From positions 63,111-127,110 of the forward strand of contig MU405284.1 in NCBI GenBank assembly GCA_022836615.1: a stretch of 64,000 bases of DNA. Direction: 5' to 3'. The DNA comes from Annulohypoxylon bovei var. microspora (taxonomy: Eukaryota; Ascomycota; Sordariomycetes; Xylariales; Hypoxylaceae). Made by a program: the position numbers and the translations under genes. Positions 1 through 11,726 of this stretch are shown here, one piece after another (the stretch's first letter is position 1; each line of letters opens with the position of its first letter). The notes beneath the pieces are model-generated. The model saw only the letters and a program-made list of their open reading frames with translations. It was not told the DNA's origin and did not search any database.

Positions 1-1651
1 TCTGATGACCCGGAGAGAGAGTTGAAGTACGAACGGATGACTTGGCGCACTACAAATGGATCGTTCTACGTTGGACTTGACCCCCCTGAGGGTGCGGAAC
101 AACTGGGAATCTATTACCCACGCGCTGCAACGCTCGGTGGTTGTGCGATGCACAACGCGGCCGTCCTTTACCTACCTAGTGACGAAGACTGGGACTATAT
201 TGCGGATATTACTGGTGATAATTCGTGGAGAGCATCCGAGATGAGAAAGATCTTCGAAGAGATCGAGAACTGCCATTACCTAGAAAATGGAACTGCCGGT
301 CATGGCTTTTCGGGGTGGTTGGACAGTAACCAAGGTAATGACTTATGGCTGAGTAATGCCACCGACGGAACTGCGCTTCTGAAAGCCATAGCGGAAGCGT
401 CCGGTTCAGTAGGAAATAGTACCGGCTCAGCAATATCGGACGCGGAATTGAGGACCCTTTTGAATAGGGACATCAATGGACTTGACCCAAACCGCGATCA
501 GCTGACAGGGATTTTCGGAATGGCTACCCATACCGATGCCGCTAGACGCCGATTTAGCCCAGCAAACTATATCAAGAAGGCGCTCAAAGAAAATCCAGAG
601 CTTCCATTGACGGTTCAACTCAACTCATTTCTCACAGGGATCACATGGGATCAACTACAGGACTTCGAGCCTCCCGCGGTTATGTCTGTCGACTATGTCG
701 TCGGGCCTAGCGCGTACAGAGCTGATCCTCGGTACGATGGAAATCGAAATACCACCACCGGCTTTTCTTGGGTTAGCAAAGAGCTCATCATCGCCGGTGG
801 TACTTTCAACTCTCCACAGATCTTAAAGCTCGGCGGCATCGGTCCAGCAGATGAGCTCGAGAAGCACAACATCACTGTCGTAGCGGATCTCCCAGGAGTT
901 GGCACGAATCTTGGAGATAACTACGAGGGTGGCGTCTTGTCCCTCGCCGCGAAGCCATTCCAGGGTCTCAACGGCCCATATGTCGTACAGCTGAAAACGT
1001 CTGCTTCAAAGGGTAATCGAGATATATATGCCTGGTAGGTGCAACTAATTGTTCGCGTAGCTATATCCCGTCACTGATTAACGTGTAAATGATAGGCCGC
1101 TGAACTCCGGATTTGACGGCTTCTGGCCTGGATGGCCCGATAATTTTGGCCCTAAGGTGCTTACAACTCCCTTCGTCCACATGGAAAGCAATAGGGGATC
1201 GGGGTCGGTTATCTTGCGCTCCGCAGATCCCTTTGAGCCACCCGAGATCAATTTCCGTTTTTTCGAAGGGGACAGCGAAAAGAACTTGCAGGCTATGCTT
1301 GAAGCCGTCAAGTTCGGACACAAATTGAAGAGCCTTCTCCCAGAAAGCTCGGGCCTAGCGCCTTTTGAGGAGATGCATCCCTGCAGGGGAGAAGGCTCCG
1401 GCTGCACTGACGAAGGCATCAAGGAGTATCTGAAGTTGCAAGCGTATTCACATCATGCAAGTGGTACTTGCGCAATTGGGAACGTCTCTGATCCAATGTC
1501 TGTTCTCGACTCAAAATTTAGGGTCAAAGGGGTGAAGGGTCTTCGCGTTGTGGACGCGTCGGTCTTCCCCAAGCCCCCTGGAGCATTTCCGGTTCTTCCC
1601 ACATTCATGATATCGAAAAAGGCAGCAAAGGATATTTTAGAAGATGCTTGA
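1..1651 (+). CDS. GMC-family FAD oxidoreductase, 5' truncated by window edge
   Basis: The sequence is open from base 1, so the FAD-binding N-terminus lies outside the window. Exon 1-1034 joins exon 1096-1651 across a 61-nt intron (GTAGGT...GATAG); the frame is kept through a split Trp codon. The visible part carries the GMC motif ATLGGCAMHNAA near the start, the second GMC signature FNSPQILKLGGIGP, and the C-terminal block SHHASGTCAIG...VVDASVFPKPPG. GMC enzymes oxidise alcohols, sugars or aldehydes with FAD. The first active-site His is present (HHASGTC). The second catalytic position, usually His or Asn before Pro, is Phe here (GAFPVLP); the neighbouring GMC at 2575-4341 has His. It converges with that second GMC. 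The substrate is unknown. The family call is firm. Confidence 0.93.
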
Positions 1652-2574
1652 AGGATAAGATTTGAGATGAACAAGAGCAGAATCAAGTATATCATATTAA
1701 TTGGATATGAATTTTTGAATAAATACGTACATCGTAAAATGTATCATTGTTAATGTACTTTTGGATGGGTAAGAAATGTGGACTATAAATTTCATTTTAC
1801 CAGTCGGGGTTGACCCATAGATAAATATCTCAAAAGATGATGTAATAGTGATGACGTAAGACGATGAAAAATATTTCAATATCGGACATGCTGACAGCGG
1901 GGTTTTCTTGTATCAGAAAATAATGCTTAGATAAGCCTCGGTAAGAGCTCTCCATTTCAAATTTTAATAAGGGGGGAATTAATCACAACAAAAACGTCAT
2001 CATATTCAGACCTTTAGAGACTCTATGCCTCGCATAAGCGTCCATCATCAGCGACGGTCAACGCATCTGTCACGAGATTTCAGCTTCTCGGTTGCCGATT
2101 ACGCCACGTAATCGGTCAGTTGAGCGTGGACTTAAATAGATCATCTGGGGAATGGAGTTACGCTCCATCCGCCGATGGCCAAGATGCCCCAAGGTAGGGG
2201 GCCAAAATATTTATTGAAACCTTAGAGATTGAAGTACTTAGGGTGGACGCGGGATGTTAAAAAGCTTCATTTTAAACTTGGATAAACATTGCGAGGTGTT
2301 CATCGTTTACTCAGGCGTTTTCAAATATGATTAAGAATATGATTGGAGTGAAGAAATCTTTGTAGGTTTAATATCCAAGGTGGCTCGGCTTGGCCAGCAT
2401 CGTAAAATCGTCTCTGGTATGTTTATCGTTGATGAAAGTTACAATAAAAACGATGACCAGTAGATTTGCTAAGTTAAAGGATCCAACACTCGCATAATCC
2501 ATCCATTCCAGTCAAGCATTGTCAAGCTTGAAATCTTATACATACATGCACATTGCACATAGCCTTCTTGCCCC
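1652..2574. other. Intergenic region between convergent GMC genes
   Basis: No gene is recognised. It holds one copy of a dispersed repeat (2088-2268, listed separately) and otherwise AT-rich sequence; the two flanking genes converge here, so both 3' UTRs must lie inside. Confidence 0.6.
2088..2268 (+). repeat. Diverged dispersed repeat, copy A
   Basis: Two blocks, Y (2088-2168) then X (2197-2268), recur in opposite orientation at 19127-19208 (Y) and 19229-19297 (X). Block Y is roughly 80% identical by eye. It contains an imperfect hairpin (ATGGAG-TTACG-CTCCAT) and a shared CTTAAATAGATCA core, and most mismatches are transitions. The order of X and Y differs between the copies. It is probably a relic of a transposable element; its class is unknown. 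Confidence 0.6.
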
Positions 2575-4341
2575 TCAACTCTGCTTCCATGTCTCCTTAA
2601 TTAAGTCGGCGCACCTTTCTGCAACCATGTAGATAGCAGCTCCAGGGTGCGCGGGCACCACGCTAGGGAACACGCTCGCGTCAGCAATTCGTAGATTTGT
2701 GAACCCATGCACTCGAAGGTCTTCATCCACCACGCCACCGGCGTCCCTTTCCCCCATAGCACAAGAGCTGGTCAGGTGGTATACGGAGTCAATGTTGTCC
2801 TCGACGTATTTATCGAGGTCTTCGTCGGAGAGTGTTCTCCAGTCACAATGGCGGCTACTTTTAGACCCCGGTCCATTGAAAACCCTGGATGTCCCCGGGT
2901 ATCCCGAATGCTCAATGAAGTGCTCTGCGAGATGAAGAGCGAATTGTAAGCCCTTGCGTCCGACTTCTCGGTCTCTTGGATCTGATAATTGGTTGAGGCG
3001 TATAGTAGGATGCGCCAGCGGATCTGTCGAGCAGATCTTTACCGAGCCAGTAGAGAATGGCCGGTTTAGGCATGTTGTGAGCGTGAGCAGCGAGCTGTGA
3101 GGGTAAAGATTAGGCCTTGTGTTTATTGGTATGACTATTATTTCGACGTTAGGTATTTTTGAGTCGTCTGATGAAGCAATCATTGTTCTGTTATTGATGT
3201 TGGCGGTATTTAGATAAATCGCTCGGTCAACGCATGACTTGAACCAACCGGACCGAAAGAAGATAAACAACAAGAACTGCTTTATTGTCTGGAAGAGGCT
3301 TTTTGCAACGTGGGAGAATGAATCGTGAGATGGGACCTCAATGAAGACAGGGAAGGCACTGTGGTCGCTCAAGCGGCTACCAACGCTAGGTAGATCCCGC
3401 CGTACGGGAATTCCGTGCTGCCCGAGTAGCTCCCCGGGTCCGATTCCACTAAGCTGTAAGATTTGTGGTGTAGATATCGCACCAGCACACATAATTATCT
3501 CCCGCCTGAACCTTATACATGTCTCCTTATCAGATAGTTGTGAAGGGGAAACGATAGATTTCACGTAAACACCCGAAACAGCGTCACTATCGGCGGCGAT
3601 ATCCAGCCGTGATACCATAGCGTTGGTACAGATATGTAAGGAGTTCCGTCGTTGGAAAGCAAGCTGGAAGGGCAGGTAGGCACGATCAGCTGAGTGCCGA
3701 TAGCCATTGGAATCAATAGTGAGATCTAGGTTGTAATAGCCCACGGCGGGCCCATCTGAATCGTTAATATCAGCTATTGCGCGAAGCCCTAGTGCTTGAG
3801 CTGACTTCTGAAAGTAGGGGTAAATTCCAGATATTGGTCTATGTTGGCGCCTCTGGATACCATAGCAACTGCCAGGGGTCGTTGCTTTTTCTTTGGTAGG
3901 CGATTCGTCGCATTTTCCTTCAACTTTGCGAAAATATGGTTCCACATTCTCCCAGCTCCAATTTGGGTGGCATTGACTACCCCATTCGTTGTAATAGGCA
4001 GGCGAACCTCGGGTGTAGATCATACCATTGATTCTAGAGTTGCCTCCTATAGTTTCAGCTGTACGAATCTCGCTTCCCCGCCTCCCCATTCCCTCTTCTG
4101 ATATAGTAGGCTTATGAATCATGTAGGTGCCATTGGAGACCGAGGGTAGTGGTACTCTGTTAATCCAACGACCATTGAGATCCCCTTTCTCGAGTAGCAA
4201 CACTCGACATCTAGGATCTTCGCTAAGACGTGAAGCTATTACACAACCAGCTGTACCACCACCGACGATTATGTAATCATATTCATTGCCAGCAATCTGC
4301 TCGACATTTAGTAAGGGATATCTATGAAAGTAAGACCACAT
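2575..4341 (-). CDS. GMC-family FAD oxidoreductase, complete
   Basis: A single-exon gene of 588 residues, start ATG at 4341. The N-terminal ADP-binding fold is YDYIIVGGGTAG (about residues 20-35) followed by an acidic residue (LLLEKGD). GMC signature 1 is ETIGGNSRINGMIYTRG and signature 2 is GAISTPQILQLSGIGP. The C-terminal catalytic block has His in YHLTSSCAMG and a second His in PAHPGAAIYMVAE, so both active-site positions are filled. No signal peptide is evident, which argues for an intracellular enzyme rather than a secreted oxidase. It is related to choline dehydrogenase/aryl-alcohol-oxidase-type GMC proteins; the substrate is not inferable. It lies next to three P450 genes, consistent with a role in a tailoring or catabolic pathway. 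Confidence 0.95.
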   Translation of the reverse strand: MWSYFHRYPLLNVEQIAGNEYDYIIVGGGTAGCVIASRLSEDPRCRVLLLEKGDLNGRWINRVPLPSVSNGTYMIHKPTISEEGMGRRGSEIRTAETIGGNSRINGMIYTRGSPAYYNEWGSQCHPNWSWENVEPYFRKVEGKCDESPTKEKATTPGSCYGIQRRQHRPISGIYPYFQKSAQALGLRAIADINDSDGPAVGYYNLDLTIDSNGYRHSADRAYLPFQLAFQRRNSLHICTNAMVSRLDIAADSDAVSGVYVKSIVSPSQLSDKETCIRFRREIIMCAGAISTPQILQLSGIGPGELLGQHGIPVRRDLPSVGSRLSDHSAFPVFIEVPSHDSFSHVAKSLFQTIKQFLLFIFFRSGWFKSCVDRAIYLNTANINNRTMIASSDDSKIPNVEIIVIPINTRPNLYPHSSLLTLTTCLNRPFSTGSVKICSTDPLAHPTIRLNQLSDPRDREVGRKGLQFALHLAEHFIEHSGYPGTSRVFNGPGSKSSRHCDWRTLSDEDLDKYVEDNIDSVYHLTSSCAMGERDAGGVVDEDLRVHGFTNLRIADASVFPSVVPAHPGAAIYMVAERCADLIKETWKQS

Positions 4342-5459
4342 TGTGCTAGAATTTTGATAGCACTTCGTAGGTAATTACCATCAACAATGAACGTAAGTTG
4401 AGATATAAGTTATAATAATGGGAATAAGAATAAAGAACGAGGTTTGAAAGCGCAAGGTACGTTAAACTTACTACCACGGGATAGAACTCCTTAAGAGTCT
4501 GACTCTTTCTGACTCTTTTTGATGCGAGTGGAGTAACAGTGGTATCGCCTCACGATTTTCGACCAATATCGCTAAGTGTATGGCCATACTCATCTGAAAG
4601 CCAACATAGGTAGGTACCTACACTTGAAAGTGGCAATGTATTTAATATTCAGAGTTAATGCAGCTAGTTTCCTAATCAGAGCCGCTTTTAGATAACAGGC
4701 TTAGCACTAGCCTGTCAAGTCACACGGCCCAGAAATTTCTTGAGGCATCCGTTGGGACGTTCTTGAAGCTGCTAATCGAAGAGACAATATACGGCTTGAA
4801 TGCCTCCTAACTGCATTAGCCATATATGGCATACTTTATAATAAGTTTACACTTTAATCTATATTTGAATAAATACCTAGGTACCTACATACGGTTATAT
4901 GGAGTAAAAGCCTTATGGTCGTGTTCTTGTCCGTCGTCGTATCATTTGCCCCCCTTTTCCATATGTGACGATTTAATTAAATTCAGAGTACCGGCCGTAA
5001 GTGTGGCTACCGCTACCTTTGTGGACTGATCGGCGCTGCAGTCAGCAAGCAGTTAGTTGAGCTGCAGGGCACTCTAACACCTGAAGGATCCAACGTAATG
5101 AGACATAACTTACAAAGTACTACGGTTTATCTACTTTTTACAGTAAGCGCCTAGATAGGGACCTAGCTACTTTTTATACTTGGAAATTTGGAATAGCTCG
5201 GTTGCTGTGTCATGTTTACTTTATTAATCGTTAACTAATGAATGATGGGTAATAAGAGTTCGCTCACGTAGGTAGGCACACCTTCATGAATCAGGATCAA
5301 TTTCTAACGAGAATATATTTTTATATTTCTACAATGTAGTAGATCTCGCTCTTCTTTTTAGTTACATTAAACGCATATATTATTATGTGAAAAGTATTTA
5401 CTCGGATAACATTAACTAACTAGATAGGTAGTTGTCAAAGTGCATCAGTTAAAGATCTA
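4342..5459. other. Intergenic region, AT-rich with TAGGTA-type motifs
   Basis: No coding sequence is recognised. It should contain the promoter of the GMC gene (start 4341) and the 3' end of the P450 ending at 5460. Tetranucleotide-type motifs (TAGGTAGGTACC near 4607-4620, CCTAGGTACC near 4877-4890) occur here as in many other gaps of the window. Confidence 0.5.
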
Positions 5460-7434
5460 TCAACCTTGGAGATTTTCTTGCTGCCGGGGTGTGAAGATTA
5501 CCATAGTATGCTTCTTGGGTAACATGCTTGATCTCCATGTGAACCAACGGGAAGCTTCGGTGTCCACTAGCTCACAGTCATAATTCATGATAATTTGTCC
5601 TAAGATCACCTTCATGACAGCCGCGGCATAATACCGCCCAGGACAACTCATTCGTCCAGTACCCCAAACATGCCACGTATTATCGACATCGGCAAGTTTG
5701 GATGGACTCGGCTGTACGAACTTGAACATATATTCAGAGCTCACTTCTTTGATATCGGTAGCACTGGCAAACCTAAAGCCGTTAAACTCGAGTGGCTCTG
5801 GGTAGTATATAGCATCCTTCATAATAGCTCGAACTGGTGTGCAGGCCCAATCACCAACGTTAAGTTTTGTCCCATCGGAGAGTGTAAATGGCTGTGTGGC
5901 GAAGCGCCGAGTGCTCACTAGGGGGTATACACGTTAGAGGAAACTTGTAGCGAGCCTTTTCACTGATAGCGTAACTTACTCGATTCTACTGGAGTAAGTC
6001 GCGCAGACTCTTTGATAAAGCTGTCCAATAGCGGCAGACCTTGACCAGTGCCCTCAAACTCCCCGTACTGAGCGTCTACTTCCTTTCTCAGTGGCTCCAT
6101 ATACTCAGGATGGAGACAAAGATCATGAATTGCGAAGGTTATAGTCTAGTAGCGGTCAGATACAAGAACGTTTCGTCGATACAGCATAGAGCACACTCAC
6201 TGTCGAAAGAGCATGTACTGAGCCAAACCATATGGCCATCAGTTCGTGGACTATACGCTTAGGTGTCCATGGATTCTGTTTTGGTGCTGTCTCCATGATC
6301 CATTGAATACAATCAGCCTTGAAACACAGTTAATACGTCTTGCTTGACACGGACAAATATTTAGTACACGTACATGTTTTGGCATAGTTTGCCCTAAGTT
6401 TCCGAGGTCTTTCTCCAAACATCTCTGTTCCGCAACAGGTATAAGTGTGTTAAAGATCGTCTCATGAGATTTAAGATATCTTGCTATTAGTTGACCAACA
6501 AAACTAGAGATTTCGGTTAGGAAACACTTTTTTGAAATCGTTATCACCTATTCCTTTTTTGTACTTACGGAACAAGCAGCTTTGGAGCCAGTCTGACAAT
6601 CTCGGCGCACATCAGCACTTCCTCAATATAGTGCAAAGCCGATTCCATGAATATCTCGTTTTTAGCTAACTAAGTCAGCCATTTTTGAACTAATAAATAA
6701 CGCAGTAAGACTTGCCTAAATCTTCCCCAAAAAATGAAATTGCGTTAGATAAAACAACAAGTTTCACAATAATGGGATACACCGGCGTTTGATCCGTCGC
6801 TAAAAGGCATCAGTCCATCATCAAAATGACTAGGTATTAGGATGCTATTCTTACCATTCTCAATACAATATTCGGAATGGAGCTCCGCAAAACGAGCTCG
6901 ATTAATGTCACCCAAGTGCGGGAGAATCTGGGGGAGATTGTTCGTTAAGAGTGTACGAAGGGCTCGTATAAATCCAACACCCTCGGTACCTCGTTTATCA
7001 AACCAATTGAAGCCGTGCATGGTATACATAGGTTGTAGCATCTAGTAAAGTTAGTATGGATAGTCCTAACAGTTGATACTCACCTGTTTTGAAGCTGCCT
7101 GGAGAGAAAGTACAGTATCAGGCGCGGAGTCAAGTTCTTTGATATGTTTGCTGGACGATACGAAAACATATCGACTATCTGGAGCAAGTACTTCATATGG
7201 AGAGCCATGAGACTGTTGAAGTTTCTGGTTAGATCGGTAAAATTGGAAAACTGTACTCTTTATCATGCCACTCACCTTGTCGAACCCATCTTGAATAATG
7301 CTAGGCCCATAAAATAGATACATCCAGGCGCGAATTCTTCTTGGGGATACGATTGCCATGAATAAAAGGCTCATAGCCATACTGGCCAGTGTAGCCCAAC
7401 CGGACGAAGGCAGCTTGATGTCTATAATCCTCAT
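5460..7434 (-). CDS. Cytochrome P450 monooxygenase A (9 exons)
   Basis: Heme-thiolate monooxygenase predicted at 508 residues. Exons (minus strand): 7434-7276, 7212-7084, 7041-6855, 6799-6716, 6665-6569, 6503-6374, 6317-6201, 6145-5980, 5917-5460. All joins keep frame with no stop. A hydrophobic anchor at about residues 12-30 (ATLASMAMSLLFMAIV) places it in the ER membrane. The I-helix region reads GSVHALSTTITFAIHD, the K-helix ExxR is ESAR (about E347/R350), and the heme loop is WGTGRMSCPGR with Cys about 448 (Trp replaces the usual Phe, which is common in fungal P450s). Intron 4 uses a GC-AG donor (GCAAGT at 6715). It resembles P450s of fungal terpenoid and alkaloid clusters and would need a cytochrome P450 reductase. 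The substrate is unknown. Confidence 0.88.
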
Positions 7435-8669
7435 CTTGAACTAGTAGAGTTTGTAGTTTGAAAAAACCTCGGAGTTAGGCTTGATTAAGCAGTAATGATA
7501 TGTGTGACTTATGAGGCCGTCTAAGCTTAGAAAATATGTGTTCTCTTTATGATTTTACTTAAGCTGGAGAGACCCTACAGTACACTATCGTATCTAAAGG
7601 ATTACAAAATACTATACACCCTAAGGCCTAGGTGTATATGTCTTAGTATCACATTTTAACGTCGCCCCCGAAGGGATGCTGTATGCATCTAGGTAGGTAT
7701 GTAGTTAGATACAAGACCCGCTCGGGAACCAATAGGGGTTAAGTTACATTAATGCGACAGTAATTAAGTCTGTTAGTGAAAGAGCCGCATGGCCCCAAGA
7801 CCGTTGGCTCCTGTTGTAACACTAGTGGGTGTGATGCAAGCGCTGACGCTCGCCGTCGCTCGATCCGACAAATCGGCTGATGAATCTATTGGCTAGAGCT
7901 CCGTGTGGGAACAATTGGAGAAATATTGCGCTGTCGTAGTAAGCCTGAGTTTTCACTCATATAATGCCTTATGAATGTGACACTGTTAGTGCAGGCAGCG
8001 CAGAATGATGCATAATTGAGTATAGTCACGGCACATTAGTGAATTTCGGCCGTGTTCAAAAATATTCGGGTAGCGGTCCGGTCGCATTCTACATCATATC
8101 ACTTGCCCTATGATATTACCCACTATATGTTGCATTCCACATTCGTATCCTTCTGATGTCAGCGTGTTGGAGGTTAAGAGGCAGCTGTCATACCTAGATA
8201 AGACTGATTACCGCAGCGGTGGAAGCTCTGAGCTCATACATGCATCAGTAGTTAGTGTACTTACAGGCAGCAAACGATAGGTGGGTAACATTGAAGTAGC
8301 AGAAACAGATGCGATCTCCATGGCTAGGCTTTTCAATCTTGCGGCAAAATGTATACACAAACATCGATCTCATGATGGAATTGTCCAAGATCACGAATCA
8401 AGCAGCGTCACGATTTGAGTCGAACATGCCGACTGTCTATGCCCTTTCTAACTGCTTCACAAGTAGCTTACGAAGTATCCGTCTCCTTGCGGCACGGGGC
8501 ATCTTGAAAAGATAATCGTATTTATTTTAAATAACGTAGAAATTATCCAGCTACCTAGCCTAGAAGGCAACCTTTGGGCAGGTAGGTAACTAATTAAACT
8601 CACCCAAATATCCCCAAAACGAAAGTTCTCTCGTAAGTCCTTGAAACGGAATACAGACGTCAACTTTCT
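7435..8669. other. Intergenic region
   Basis: Promoter region of P450 A and 3' flank of P450 B. Short open frames here (for example 8309-8515 and 8457-8663) show no family resemblance and are not called. Confidence 0.5.
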
Positions 8670-10515
8670 TCAAACGGAGCGTCTTCGCACCCGTATGAGG
8701 GCGTCCATCTTTGGCACCTTCATCGCTAGTAGATTCGTTGGCTGTAGTTTTGCTTTGGTATATTCGATGTCATAATTCGTCAACAGATATGCTACGATAA
8801 GCTTTATTTCGTGAACAGCTAAGAAACGACCTGGACACGGATTCTTGCTGGTACCGAAGCCGAAGAAATAATCATCTGGTGTAGCCGTAGGTTTAGTTGT
8901 TACGTATCTTTGGTCACCCGACTTGCTGCCCTTAGGTTCAATGTCGACAAAACGGAAAGGGTTGAAATGACGGGCATCTGGATATATATCTTCGTCACAA
9001 TGTATACTTTCCATCGGCGAGGCCAGAATTGTACCTTGGGGAACAATGACACTAGATTTGCCGTGCATGATCGATATGCCCTTCGGGTTAATTACCTATG
9101 TATATTTGTTAGTTAGGCGTAAGTAGAAGAATATGGTAAAGGGGCAACGAACCGTCCGTGCCATAGCTATAGAACCAAAAGGTGCCACTCTCATGGACTC
9201 TCGAATTGCGGAATCAACGAGTCTAAGTTTCCTGATTGCTTCTAAATTCCACGTTCCACCGGCATCACTTAACACCTTATCACACTCTTCTCGCAAAGCC
9301 TCAATATACCCCAAAGACGGGTCAGAGGTAATTAGGCTCGATATGAGATTATGTAAGGTTAAGGTTGTGCTATGTAAGGATACGTTGTTGGTTATAAGAA
9401 GCCGATCGGAAATAAGGCTTGCTGATAGTTGCGTGTTATCATCGCGGGAGATGGCTTCATCAATAATTAGCTGAAGCGCATCTTTCTGTATACGAATTTA
9501 GCTGAGAAACGTTGGGGGCAAAATACGCAGATTAAAAGGTGGGTAAATAAGTTGAAATATTTATCTTACCACAGGTTTTCTGCTACTATCGTCCCAAGTC
9601 TTTGCCTGCGTCGTTTCTCTGATTCTTGCTTCGATATACGGAGCGCATATCTTAGCGAAGTTTCTAGCGTAGTACGCACACCATAATTTCACCAAGTACC
9701 CAGTAACAGGTCTTAATAATTTTGGCGTGATGCTAATGAGCATTGCACCACCAAAGAGCGCGACTGACTGGCCTTCCAAGCTTGCTAGGTACTTCTCATC
9801 ATTACCTCGGCCGCGTTAGACAAATATCTAATTACTTATCGCGGGGAGGACATACATAAAGGAGAGCCACATAGAGCATAATTCGCAGCTCGAGCGACAA
9901 CGTGGAAACATGCTTGCCATATGGTAACATCTCTCCATCCGGAGTCAGTTCCCCACGAGGATTTGAATGCATCTTCAAGCTCCGTAGTCATTGGGCCTGT
10001 AAGTATATCGAGCTCTCGTGTAAGCTGGCTGGGGATGAGATATCGGTGGTAAGGATCAAGAACAACCCTCTGATCACGAACAGTATACTTTGCTTGTATC
10101 TGCTCTTGAAGGGTACCGAAGACATCTAGTTGATCTTCTGGTAGTCTGCCTACTGTCTTCATCTGTTCTGTTGGAAGGATAACTACTGTTCCTCTGTCCA
10201 TGGTTGGAATCAGGTATGGAGAATCACGCTTGGTGAACTTGGCAAAGTGTCAGACCGTCCGAGACAAATGGGCATGTATTTGAGGGGTATCACCTTAGAG
10301 TAACCCTCTGAAGCCCATTCTGCTGTCTTGAATAGGGATCTAAACGTTGCTCGTATACCATGGAACCACTCATCACGGAAGCCGACTGCGGGTAATGCTT
10401 TGAGCAAAGTGCTGTATTGACGCCGTCCTTCTGACTTAGATACGACGAGAAAGTAGGTAAGCGGAATAGATAGCGCTAATAAGGTTGCTTCTATTTGTGA
10501 TATTGAGATAGCCAT
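8670..10515 (-). CDS. Cytochrome P450 monooxygenase B (5 exons)
   Basis: Predicted 532 residues. Exons: 10515-10294, 10237-9856, 9805-9570, 9485-9153, 9095-8670; every junction is in frame. The N-terminal membrane anchor is about residues 8-26. The I-helix region has LHSTTLTLHNLI, the K-helix ESMR lies about E376/R379, and the PERF-like block is FNPFRF. The heme loop FGTSKNPCPGR has Cys about 478, and Ser sits where the FxxGxxxC pattern expects Gly. Exons 2-4 are 382, 236 and 333 nt, exactly the lengths in P450 C at 14182-16153, and the proteins align throughout (PLC|N/RD.., ALREEC, SAIRES). The two are therefore paralogues in inverted orientation flanking a rhodopsin-domain gene. Intron 4 has an unusual donor, GTTCGT. 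The substrate is unknown. Confidence 0.88.
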
Positions 10516-11726
10516 TTCTTAGTTCATAAGAGTAGCAGAGAAGCTAAAAAAGTTCTGTTGTGAGGAATTGGAGGAATTGGAGGAATTCACGATGAAAAAT
10601 TGGTTGACTGGGAATGGGAACAGTAGCAAAGCTCTACGAAATGCAACAGGATTGTGACGTTGACCACTGCAGCCTTACTCATTACCGACAAGGCCACTTT
10701 GCCGCTGCAGATGTAAGATAGGAAACCAACCAGTTGTCCTACTTCATTGAATTGAAATCAATTATTTCCAAACGCCAACTGCTGTAAGTGGTGGGGTGCA
10801 AAGGCCCCGCATCTGGTAGATAATACAACGTTGACCCAACGTCCTTGGGGGCCATAATGTAAAGCATTTACCAACAGACCTTTTGCAGGTTGAAGAAGTT
10901 GCCCCTTTAGAACGACATCATCAGTAGGGTAGTATTCCCTTAACTGGCAATTGGGGTTTAATGTTTACATTTTAGCGCCATCTACCTTTTCTTCATATTG
11001 ACCTATCACGATGAGGTTCGGCATATCCCCACCAGATTACATAATATAGGGGTTGACAGTGACCTCGGAACTTTATTTACTTACCTAATCAATGAAGTTT
11101 CTTAACGCGACAAGAACACACGAAAAAAGGGTGGTAAAGTTGTCTTCTGGGCACATCTCACAAGGGTAGGTAGCGATGCTTTATCAATTAGAAAAGTAAA
11201 GCAACCAGATCTTCTGTTTAATGAGCACACAGAAGCCGTTAAAATATATGGACTATGTGCGAATTAGTGTTATTTCTACTGTATTACACTTGCGCTAAGA
11301 TATCCCCTTTACTACTTACTTAGGTAACTTACACATGTTATAGCTAGTGATAGATGTTAATTAGATAAAGAAAGGATAGATCAGCACACAGTCTAATACA
11401 GTGATATTAACACATGCTCCATCTATTTTAACGCTCACCGTTACCCATAGAGGTTGATTCTAATTTGCCAAGCGTACCTCTAAGTTAGGTAGGTGAATAG
11501 AAGGGGATAAAAGGAATACTCTTCAACACAATTTTTTAATAGCTAATAAACAATCACAATATTAGGTCACTGTAGCCGCAAGTAGGTAGATAGATATTTC
11601 ATAGGTATAGCATAGCTCATGGTATTAGGGATAAGATAAAGAGAAGCAACCAATATACATGTAGCATCCCTAATGCCTAAACTCCTAAACTAAGACATAG
11701 AAACTCTACATTTTTGTTGTAGGTAG
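10516..11726. other. Intergenic region with a small 9-bp tandem repeat
   Basis: Promoter side of P450 B. A 9-bp unit (GAGGAATTG-like) is repeated three times at about 10561-10587, 50-70 nt upstream of the P450 B start codon. No other gene is recognised. Confidence 0.5.
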
